Assembly (NCBI GenBank): GCA_947478535.1
Contig: CANJXD010000066.1
Location: 1-16,591 of the forward strand
DNA length: 16,591 nt
DNA from: Acetobacteraceae bacterium
Lineage (GTDB): Bacteria > Pseudomonadota > Alphaproteobacteria > Acetobacterales > Acetobacteraceae
Reading direction: 5' to 3'
Both the position numbers and the translations under genes were made by a program. Below are positions 7,624 through 15,300 of the stretch, piece by piece (the stretch's first letter is position 1; each line of letters begins with the position of its first letter). Below the pieces are notes generated by a model. That model searched no databases and was not told the DNA's origin. It saw only the letters and a list, made by a program, of their open reading frames with translations.

Positions 7624-8518
7624 CAAGTCACGTCGGCTCCGCGCCCTGATCCAGGCGCCGGAGATCGTGGTGATGCCCGGCATCTATGACGGCTACAGCA
7701 CCCGCATGGTGCAGGCCGCCGGCTTCGAGATGGGCTTCGTCAGCGGTGGCAGCGTCAGCGAGGCGAGCCTCGGCTGGGCCGATTACGGCATCATGGGGAT
7801 GGAGGAGAACCTCCGCGTCTGCCGCGCCATCGTCGGCTGCACCGACCTGCCGGTGATGGCGGATGCCGATACCGGCTATGGCAACGCCGTGAATGTGCAC
7901 TTCACGGTGAAAGCCTTCGAACGGGCGGGGGTTTCCGGCCTGATGATCGAGGACCAGCAATGGCCGAAGCGGTGCGGGCACCTCAAGGGCAAGTCCGTGA
8001 TCTCGGCGGAGGAGGGGACGGAGAAGATCGCCGCCGCCGCCGCGGCGCGGGAGGATGCGGATTTCGTCATCATGGCGCGGACCGATTCGCTGGCGACGCA
8101 TGGGCTGGATGAGGCGATCCGCCGGCTGAACATGTATGCGGATGCGGGGGCGGACCTGCTGTTCGCCGATGCGCTGCTGACGGTGGACCAGATCGCGGCG
8201 GTGGCGAAATCCGTCTCCAAGCCGCTGGCGGTGAACATGGGCTTCGGCATCCGCACGCGATCGACGACTCCGCTGCTGTCCGCGCTGCAATTGCAGGACC
8301 TCGGCGTGGCGGCGGTGCTGTACCCGCGGCTGCTGGCGGCGGCCGCGCTGCGGGGAATGCAGAACGCGATGGGCGTGTTTCGCGAGTCGCTGGGCCAGCG
8401 GGCGCCGGTGGACCGGCCGGACCTGCTGGCTTCCTTCGAGGAACTGAACGGGGTGACGGGGATCGAGGAGCTCGGACGGCTGGAGGCGCGGGTCGTGGCG
8501 AGGCGAGGCGCAGTCTGA
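7616..8518 (+). CDS. Isocitrate lyase/PEP mutase-superfamily carbon–carbon lyase
   Basis: A 300-residue cytoplasmic (beta/alpha)8 enzyme of the ICL/PEPM superfamily. Family stretches are MPGIYDGYSTRM (20-31), the Mg-binding MADADTGYGN (81-90), GLMIEDQ with E112 and D113 (108-114), and the lyase loop PKRCGH (117-122) with the catalytic cysteine C120. The K-[KR]-C-G-H loop marks a lyase (methylisocitrate-, dimethylmalate- or oxaloacetate-type) rather than a phosphonopyruvate mutase. The likely reaction is retro-aldol cleavage, or decarboxylation, of a 2-hydroxy- or 2-oxo-dicarboxylate. The ATG sits inside the end of the Rieske gene (8-nt overlap), so the two are co-translated. It probably makes the last step of the operon's pathway. 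The exact substrate is not determinable here. Confidence 0.92.
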   Translation: MSDKSRRLRALIQAPEIVVMPGIYDGYSTRMVQAAGFEMGFVSGGSVSEASLGWADYGIMGMEENLRVCRAIVGCTDLPVMADADTGYGNAVNVHFTVKAFERAGVSGLMIEDQQWPKRCGHLKGKSVISAEEGTEKIAAAAAAREDADFVIMARTDSLATHGLDEAIRRLNMYADAGADLLFADALLTVDQIAAVAKSVSKPLAVNMGFGIRTRSTTPLLSALQLQDLGVAAVLYPRLLAAAALRGMQNAMGVFRESLGQRAPVDRPDLLASFEELNGVTGIEELGRLEARVVARRGAV

Positions 8519-8578
8519 CAGGGACCGTCACAGGGTGCGCCCTGGACCCCGGGCGGGCCGCGTGGCAGGTTCCGGACG

Positions 8579-9508
8579 ATGCTCTCCGTCCCCGCAAGCC
8601 GCACCAATGCCTATACAGGCAGCCCCCTCGATCGCGCCGGTCATCGTCGAGACGATGCCGACTGGATCGCGCAGGCGCTGCATGACCCCGAAACCCTGTT
8701 CACCCCGGTCTGGCGCAGCCGCAGCCTGATGAAGGGCGTGGAGGCCGGCACCCCGGAAGCGGTGCTGCTGACCGGCGCCGCGGCGGAGCGTTTCCGCATG
8801 GCCGGCGGCCCCTGGGCCTTCCTCGGCTTCTGGGAAGGCCGGCCGGTCTTCACCGTCGATTGTTCCGCCGCCGAGGACCCGCTGCCGCTGCTGCCGGAAG
8901 GCACGGCGACCTTCACCGATCTCCGCCAGGTCGCGGGGCTGCTGCCGGCCGGCGAGGCCAGCGTGCTCGCCCATGCGCGCGGGCTGATGTTCTGGCGCAC
9001 GAAGCACCGGTTCTGTGGTGTCTGCGGGGCGGAATGCGCGCCGCGCAGCGCCGGGCATGTGATGGTCTGCACCGCCTGCAACGCCCAGCATTTCCCGCGC
9101 ACGGACCCCGCCGTCATCATGCTGGTGGTGCGTGGCGACCATGCCCTGCTCGGCCATTCTCACCGCTTCCCCAATACGGCGATGTACTCGACGCTGGCCG
9201 GCTTCGTGGAGCCCGGCGAGAGCCTGGAGGAAGCTGTGCGCCGCGAGGTTCTGGAGGAGACGGGGGTGCATGTCGGGCATGTGTCCTACCATTCCTCCCA
9301 GCCCTGGCCGTTTCCGGCGTCCATCATGCTGGGCTTCCATGCGGAGGGGCTTTCCGAGGCGATCACCATCGACACGGAGGAGCTGAAGGATGCGCGGTGG
9401 TTCAGCCGGGACCAGCTGCGCAACGCCGCGGCGCATGGCTTTTCGCTCCCCCGCATCGATTCGATCGCCCGTCGCCTGATCGAGGATTGGCTGGAGCACG
9501 GCGCATGA
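8579..9508 (+). CDS. nudC: NADH pyrophosphatase / NAD-decapping Nudix hydrolase NudC
   Basis: Hydrolyses NADH and NAD-type dinucleotides, and removes NAD caps from RNA in characterised homologues. The 309 residues show the NudC order: an N-terminal domain (1-140), a four-cysteine zinc ribbon (C146, C149, C164, C167), the Nudix domain with box G208-x5-E-x7-REVLEETGV ending at V230, and the NudC-specific SQPWPFP motif (240-246). All Nudix metal-binding glutamates appear present. The ATG at 8579 lacks a strong ribosome site. The 60-bp gap from the lyase gene holds a short CAGGG/CCCTG hairpin without a T tail, so whether nudC has its own promoter is unclear. The stop overlaps the next start by 4 nt (ATGA). 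Confidence 0.97.
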   Translation: MLSVPASRTNAYTGSPLDRAGHRRDDADWIAQALHDPETLFTPVWRSRSLMKGVEAGTPEAVLLTGAAAERFRMAGGPWAFLGFWEGRPVFTVDCSAAEDPLPLLPEGTATFTDLRQVAGLLPAGEASVLAHARGLMFWRTKHRFCGVCGAECAPRSAGHVMVCTACNAQHFPRTDPAVIMLVVRGDHALLGHSHRFPNTAMYSTLAGFVEPGESLEEAVRREVLEETGVHVGHVSYHSSQPWPFPASIMLGFHAEGLSEAITIDTEELKDARWFSRDQLRNAAAHGFSLPRIDSIARRLIEDWLEHGA

Positions 9509-9792
9509 AGATCCCTGTCGCGGCCTTGCCGCTGGTGCTGGTGCTGGCCGCCTGTGGCGGAACGCCTGCGCCAAACGCGGATCCCGTCGCCGCGGCCTGC
9601 CGGGCGGAAGCCCGTGCCGCGCCGGGGGCGATGGCGATGGATCGGCAGCTCAATGTCGCCAACGCCAACAACGTCTATCGGCTGGAACAGGAACGGGCGC
9701 AGGCCGAAAGCCGCGCCTTCAGCGACTGCCTGCGGGCGCGCGGCGTCTCCCGCGGTGGCGGGGTGGAGCCGGTGCGCGGCCGGGGGCTCTGA
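9505..9792 (+). CDS. Small putative lipoprotein of unknown function
   Basis: A 95-residue product with a lipoprotein signal: a short basic start, a hydrophobic core and the lipobox LVLAAC, predicting lipidation at C17 followed by GG. The mature part carries a second and third cysteine (AACRAEAR and SDCLRARG) and a polar helical stretch rich in Gln, Asn, Glu and Arg (RQLNVANANNVYRLEQERAQAESRAF), then a Gly/Arg tail. It overlaps nudC by ATGA, so it is translationally coupled to it. I do not recognise the family. Residue +2 after the cysteine is Gly, so in a standard Lol system it would go to the outer membrane. Confidence 0.82.
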   Translation: MKIPVAALPLVLVLAACGGTPAPNADPVAAACRAEARAAPGAMAMDRQLNVANANNVYRLEQERAQAESRAFSDCLRARGVSRGGGVEPVRGRGL

Positions 9793-9801
9793 GGCGCCGG
9801 C

Positions 9802-12279
9802 GTGTCGCAATCATCCCCTCCTCCCGCACCAAGGGGCCTGATCGGCTTCCTCGATGCGCTGCGCGACGGGGCAATGGTGGTCGGCTGGGCCGCCGATCCG
9901 CAGGACCGCGAGGCGCGGCCGACGATTCGCCTGATGCGCGGGGTGGAGGTGCTGGCGGAGGCCACCACCGATGCGCCGCGTGACGATGGCAACCCCGGCT
10001 TCCGGCTGGTCTCACCGTCGCCACTGACGCCGGAGGATTTCCTGGAAGGCCGCGTGCGGGTGCGCGCCATACTGCCGGGCCGCCAGGCCGGGACCACCCT
10101 GGCGATGACGCGGCGCATGCGAGAAGTACTGGAAGCCGCGGCGGGGTGGGAGCCGACGACGTTGTTGGCCCCCCCTCCGGGAGGTGGCGCGCCTGTGCCC
10201 GGAGACGCGCCTGTTGCTGCGCCCACGCCGCGCCTGACGCCTGCCCCGAGCCTGACGCCTGCGCCCGCCCCCACGCCTCCCCCCACGCCTCCCCCCGGGC
10301 CCCAGCCGGGGGCGCGGCAGCCGCTGCCACCCGTGCCGCCGCCACCTGGTGTGCCTCGGCGGGCGACTCCACCGCGCCCCGCCCCCTCCGCCCTGCGCGC
10401 ACCACCTGCGCCGCCGTCTGCAGGCGGCGCGGAGGCCGACGCGACAGTGCGGATCATCCCCGCCACCCTGCGCCATGCCCCCCTGACGGCCGCGCCCCCG
10501 GTGAATGAGCCACTCCGGAGACAGGCCGCATGGCCCGAATCGGGGATGCCGGATCCCGATGCGACGGTGCGCTTCGTCCCCGCGGCGATGGCCACCGTGC
10601 TCGCCGCACCGCCAGAGGCCTTTCCTGAGCCCGCGCTCGCCCCCACGCCTGAAGCGCCGGCGGCGGCTTGGCCGGTGGAGCAATCGGCGCCGCCGGTCCT
10701 GTCCGCGCCGGATTGGGCGACAGCCTTGCCGGATCCCGCCCCCCCGGCCTGGGCCGGCGCCCTGCCCACGGCGCCCGAGCCTGCGCCGGCGCCGGAACCG
10801 CTGGTGTATGAGCCGTGGCCCGCGGCGCCCGAGCCTGCGCCGGTGGCGGAACCGGTGGTGTATCAGCCTTGGCCCGCGGCGCCCGAGCCTGCGCCGGTGC
10901 CGGAACCGTTGGTGTATCAGCCGTGGCCTGCGACGCCTGCGCCGGAGCCAGTGCCGGAACCGGTGGTGTATCAGCCGTGGCCTGGGACGCCTGCGCCGGA
11001 GCCAGTGCCGGAACCGGCAGTGTATCAGCCTTGGCCTGCGGCGCCCGAGCCTGCGCCGGTGCCGGAACCGGTGGTGTATCAGCCGTGGCCTGCGACGCCC
11101 GCGCCGGAGCCAGTGCCGCAACCGGTGGTGTATCAGCCTTGGCCCGCGGCGCCCGAGCCTGCGCCAGTGGCGGAGCCGGCGGTGTATCGCCCCATGCCAG
11201 TGGTGTCCCCGGTGGTGTCCCCGGTGGCGGCCTGGGTTCCGGCCTTGCCGGTGGTGCCGGTGATGGTGGCGAAGGCGCCAGGGTGGACGCCGGCGCCGCC
11301 CCCGGTGCCACGCCTCGTCGTGGCAACCCCTTTGGCCGCTCCTCTCGCCCCCCCTCTCGCCTCAGTGCCAGAACCGCAGCCGGTGGTGGTGCCGGCGATA
11401 GTCCCAGCCGAGGCCCCGCCAGCCGCGCCCACTCCGGAATCGGCCAGCCCCGAGTCGGCCAGCCCCGAGTCGGCAAGCCCCAAGTCGGCCAACCTCGAGT
11501 CGGCGCCCCCTGCCGCGCCCGCTCTCCCGGCCGCGCTCCTGCCGCTCAAGGCGCTGGTGGATGCGGCGGGGCGGGAACAGTTGCTGGTGCTGCATGCCGT
11601 CATCCCCCGCCGCGTCTCCGTCCTCGGCGAGACGCCGCTGCCGGGCCTGGCGGCGATGGAGGCGGCGGCAGGGGCCGATGATGGCCTCGCCCACGCCTGG
11701 GTGCCGCTGCGCCATGCCTTCGGGCGCCTCCCGCAGGCCCACACGCTCTGGCGGCATGATGGCGTGCGGCTTTCGGTGGAAGGCGGCGTTGCGCTGATCG
11801 AGACGCTGCTCAACATCCTCGCCGCCTGCCGCCCGCATGCGATCGACGGGCTGCGCCGCGCCGCCGGGTTGCTCGCCCGCGCCGAGGCGCAGACGCTGCC
11901 GCGGCGGGACGTCTCGGATGCGCCAAGCGGGGGGGGGCCAGGCGGGGCGGATATCGCCTTCCTCGGCGTGACGGTGACGGAGACGGAGCCGGTGCTGACG
12001 GCCGATATCTTCTTCGACCAGACCGAACCCACCCCGATCGGCGATCCGCGGCCGGGGCTGGAGGCATGGTCCAATCCTGGCGCGCCGCTGCCCTGGCGGT
12101 TGGTGCTGCTGACCGCGCCCGGCCTCGGCGGCAGCGACCATCCGGCGCTGGCGGGCTGGTGGCTGCGCCGCTTCTTCCAGGAATGCGTGATCAGCGAGGC
12201 GCTGGACACCGCCCCCCCGGCAGCGATTGCCGCCGCCGTCCCGGACTTGATCCTGACCTTGTCTGCCGAGCCGGCCTGA
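9802..12279 (+). CDS. Repeat-bearing protein: GWA-type domain, Pro-rich repeat linker, degenerate AlgX/SGNH-like domain
   Basis: An 825-residue protein of uncertain function, GTG start 10 nt after the lipoprotein stop. Residues 12-106 resemble a small beta-sandwich domain often found in alphaproteobacterial polysaccharide-related proteins (VVGWAADP, 26-33; R60-D-D; GF 66-67). Residues 130-570 are a Pro/Ala-rich linker with a duplicated DATVRxxPA element (213-221, 253-261), eight 18-residue repeats and five ESASP repeats. Residues 570-825 follow the layout of AlgX/AlgJ-type SGNH proteins: VIPRRVSVLGETPLP (600-614), WRHDGVRLSVEGG (650-662), NPGAPLPWRLVLL (758-770) and a PDLIL ending. The catalytic Ser and His positions are not conserved. 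There is no signal peptide or transmembrane segment, so the location is unclear. The gene is certain; the fold assignment of the C-terminus is inference. Confidence 0.85.
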   Translation: MSQSSPPPAPRGLIGFLDALRDGAMVVGWAADPQDREARPTIRLMRGVEVLAEATTDAPRDDGNPGFRLVSPSPLTPEDFLEGRVRVRAILPGRQAGTTLAMTRRMREVLEAAAGWEPTTLLAPPPGGGAPVPGDAPVAAPTPRLTPAPSLTPAPAPTPPPTPPPGPQPGARQPLPPVPPPPGVPRRATPPRPAPSALRAPPAPPSAGGAEADATVRIIPATLRHAPLTAAPPVNEPLRRQAAWPESGMPDPDATVRFVPAAMATVLAAPPEAFPEPALAPTPEAPAAAWPVEQSAPPVLSAPDWATALPDPAPPAWAGALPTAPEPAPAPEPLVYEPWPAAPEPAPVAEPVVYQPWPAAPEPAPVPEPLVYQPWPATPAPEPVPEPVVYQPWPGTPAPEPVPEPAVYQPWPAAPEPAPVPEPVVYQPWPATPAPEPVPQPVVYQPWPAAPEPAPVAEPAVYRPMPVVSPVVSPVAAWVPALPVVPVMVAKAPGWTPAPPPVPRLVVATPLAAPLAPPLASVPEPQPVVVPAIVPAEAPPAAPTPESASPESASPESASPKSANLESAPPAAPALPAALLPLKALVDAAGREQLLVLHAVIPRRVSVLGETPLPGLAAMEAAAGADDGLAHAWVPLRHAFGRLPQAHTLWRHDGVRLSVEGGVALIETLLNILAACRPHAIDGLRRAAGLLARAEAQTLPRRDVSDAPSGGGPGGADIAFLGVTVTETEPVLTADIFFDQTEPTPIGDPRPGLEAWSNPGAPLPWRLVLLTAPGLGGSDHPALAGWWLRRFFQECVISEALDTAPPAAIAAAVPDLILTLSAEPA
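10771..11202 (+). repeat. Eight in-frame tandem 54-bp repeats (18 residues each)
   Basis: Eight consecutive units encode 18-residue blocks of two types: A (APEPAPVPEPLVYQPWPA-like; units 1, 2, 3, 6, 8) and B (TPAPEPVPEPVVYQPWPA-like; units 4, 5, 7). The aromatic core VYQPWP recurs in nearly all units; the last is degenerate (VYRPMP). Units 3 and 6 differ by a single base, which points to recent duplication or conversion. Confidence 0.95.
11437..11511 (+). repeat. Five in-frame 15-bp repeats encoding ESASP-like blocks
   Basis: Five consecutive 15-bp units encode ESASP, ESASP, ESASP, KSANL and ESAPP in the linker just before the C-terminal domain. The first three are nearly identical in DNA. 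It is a Ser/Glu-rich spacer, distinct from the proline repeats, and is likely to vary in copy number between strains. Confidence 0.85.
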
Positions 12280-12300
12280 AGGGGCGGTATCGAAGGGCCG

Positions 12301-15300
12301 CTACGGCGTGGCTTCGTCATCCTCCAGCCGGCGGGTGAGCAGCGGCAACCAGGCCTGCGGGGCCTCCGGATTGCCCACCCGCAAGTCTCCGGCGAGCAGG
12401 CGCAGTGGGGCCAGCATGGCCGGGGCGGGAGAGACCAGCGCGGCGCTGGGTGTGGCCGCGGTGCCGCCCACCACCGTGGTCACCACCTCGGGCGTTGTCG
12501 TCACGGCCGGGCCCGGCGCTTCCTGGACCACTGGCGCGCAGGTCGCGAGGCCCATGACGCAGCCATTGAACAGGTAGCCGGCCCGCGCTTCCGCCACCGT
12601 CACCGCTTGCGCCGCGGTGGCGCCGGAGGCACCGCCGAGCGCGCCGAGGATGAAGGCGGACCCGCCACTGGCCAGCACGCCAAGCCGCCCGGCTTCCAGC
12701 ACGCCGAGCGCGCTGCCGGCATCGAGCAGCAGGAAAACCGGGGAGGCACCGACCGCGAGGTCGAACACCGCCGAGCCCGCCGCCGCGGCCGCCGCGACAC
12801 CGAAGCTGGCGAGCTGCGTCGGTTGCAGGGAAGCCGGCAGGCCGGGCAGGTCGGCCGCGACGGAGGGCGGGATATCCACCAGAGCGCCCCCCCGCCGCGT
12901 ATCGACGATCATCACCGGCAGCAGCGCCGGGTCCCGCCCGGTGAGGGTGCTGGTCAGCCCCGTGCCGAGCCCGCCGGGCGCGCCGAGCAGCACCGCGCGG
13001 CCCGCCACCAGCGCCGCGCCATCCAGCGACAGCGTGACAGCGGCGCGCAGCACCAGGTCCTGGCCTGTGATGGCGCCAGCCACCGTCAGCACCCCCGCAT
13101 CGGCGATGCCGATCCGCCCTCCGGCGCTGGCGGCGGCCAGGCGCGTCAACCCATTGCCGGCACCTTCCAGCGTGATGGCGCCGCTGGCGGAGGCGGCAAG
13201 CCCGGCGGCGCCGAGCAGCATCCCCGCCCCCGTCGCGGCCTGGGTGATGTCCCCCGCCCGGGCGAGCAGCGTGGCGCCAGCGGCGAGCAGCGGGGCCTGG
13301 ATGGCGATGGCCTCCGCCCCCAGCGCCAGCAGCCCGCCGGCATTCAGCCCCTCCGTGACCGCAAGCGCGCTGTCGGTGGCAAGCGCAAGCCCGCCCGTCC
13401 GCCCGCCCAGGGCTTCGACGACATGCGCCGATGCCGCGTCGAGCCGCACATCCCCGGTGGTGTCGAGCCGCAGCAGCCCGGCGCGCAGCGTGCCACCGGG
13501 CTGGTCCACCACGCCGCTTTCCGTCCGCAGCGAGACCACGGGGGCGGAGAGCAGCCCGGCGATGCCGAGCGGCAGCGCGCCTTCCTGCGCGAGGGCGAAT
13601 TCCCCAAGCGCGAAGCCGGTTTCCAGCGCCAGCACGGCATTGCCCGCCCCGGTCAGCGCGACGGAGCCGCCGAGGGAGCCCACCCGCAGCAGCGGCGCCG
13701 AAAGCCCCGCCCCGGTGCCGGATTGCGTGATGTCCCCCGCAGCCTGCAGGGCCAGCAGCCCACCCGCGGCAACTGGCGCCTCGATGGACAGGGCGCCGCC
13801 GGTGGACAGGCGGAACTGCCCGGAGGCGCTGCCGCCGAGCAGGCGAGGCAGGGCGTTGGAGCCTTCCTCCAGCAGCACATCGCCGCCGGTGCTGACGGCG
13901 CGGAGCCGGGCAATACTCAGCGTCGCCCCGGGCAATTGCGCCAGGGTGCCGGCGGCGGTCAGCGATGCCTCCCCCAGTTCCAGCGGCAGGGCGAGCAGCA
14001 GGCCGGTGGTGGTGGTCAGGGCGAGCCCGCCCGGCGCGGTGATGGTCCCGAGGGAGGCGATGGCATTGCCGGCCGCGCGCAAGTCGATCCGCCCGCCGAC
14101 AGCGGCGGAAAGCCGGTCCGCTACCACCGGAGCATCGCCACTGGCCTGCACCAGCCCTCCCGCGATGGTCAGGGCAAGCCGCCCTGCGACGAGCCCGGCC
14201 ACCGCATCCGGCGCCGCGTCGCCGGCCGTGGCGAGGGCGAAGTCGCCGGCCGCACCGCCGCCGAAGCGTGGGATGCGATTATCGCCCACGGCCAGCGCGA
14301 CATTGCCGATCGGCGCGGCGGTGATCAGCCGGGCGGCGGCGATGCCGCCTTCCGGGGTCTGGGTGATGTCCCCCGCCGTGGCGGTGAGAAAGGCCGCGCC
14401 GGCCGTCACCGCCGCGTCCAAGGCGAGGCTGGCGGCGGAAAGCCGGAGCGTGCCGCCGGCGTCGAGGGGCGCCGCCACCCGCAGCGCGGTGCCGGTGGCG
14501 AGGGTGAAATCCCCCATCGCACCGCTGCCGCCGAGCGCGTCCACCGCATGGCCGTCATTGCCGAGGCCGACCAGCCCGGTGCGGGAGGTGACGCGGAGGA
14601 AGGGGGTGGTCAGCGCCGCGCTGGCGCCGGCCGTGATATCACCTGCAGCGGTGAGGGACAGGCTGCCGGCGCCGATCGCCCCTTCCAGGGACAGCGCCCC
14701 GGAGGTCGCCAGCGCGAGTGTCCCGCCAGCGGTCGAGCCGCCAAGGGCGGCGATGCTGTTGGCGGGGTCATCGAGGATGGCGTTGCCGGCCACGCTGAGC
14801 CGCAGCAGCCCCGCCGTCACCACCGCGCCGAAATCCTGCGCGAGGTCGCCGGCGCTGCGGAGTTCGACCGTCATCCCGCTCACCGGGGCGGAAAGCACCA
14901 CCGAACCACCGGCATCGACGAGGAAGCCATCCCGTGCCCGGCCCTGCAGAAGGGGAATGGCGTTGAGCGTGCTGTCGAACAGCACGGAGCCGGCTTCCGC
15001 CACCAGCCGCAGTTCCTCCGCCACGATGCGGGAGGCGGCGGGGTCCTGCGTCAGGTCGCCGGTCAGCGTCGTCAGCACGATGCGCCCGCCATTCAGGCTG
15101 CCGCCGACATTCATCGCGCCGTCATTGGTCAGCGACAGCCCGGCCTGCACGCTGGCGTCGCCGAGGGTGGTGACGCGGTTGCCCGCCCCGGTCAGCACCA
15201 CGGCCCCGAGCGGCGATTCGAGCCGCAGCAGCGCCGCCGTCACCGCCGCGCCGGTGTCCATCTGGGTGATGCCGCGCAGGCCGGCGAGGTCCATCGTGCC

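Noticed and set aside
8531..8544. Hairpin CAGGG-TGCG-CCCTG after the lyase gene as a terminator
   Set aside because: Stem of only five pairs and no T tail on the plus strand; not enough to call termination between the operon and nudC.
6131..9574. Minus-strand open frames opposite the amidohydrolase, lyase and nudC genes
   Set aside because: Each mirrors a gene with clear catalytic motifs on the plus strand. They lack plausible starts and their His/Arg-rich composition reflects antisense codons.
10012..11121. Minus-strand Arg-rich repeat protein (RxRxRLIHxRFRH repeats)
   Set aside because: It is the exact antisense of the 54-bp repeats. The plus-strand reading has the flanking folded domains and a start coupled to the upstream gene.
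10771..11202. CRISPR-like array
   Set aside because: The repeats are contiguous, in frame and without spacers; they encode a periodic protein segment.
12885..12893. Seven-C run in the TpsA-type gene as a phase-variation tract
   Set aside because: Runs of seven C or G occur several times in this GC-rich window, so this one is not distinctive.
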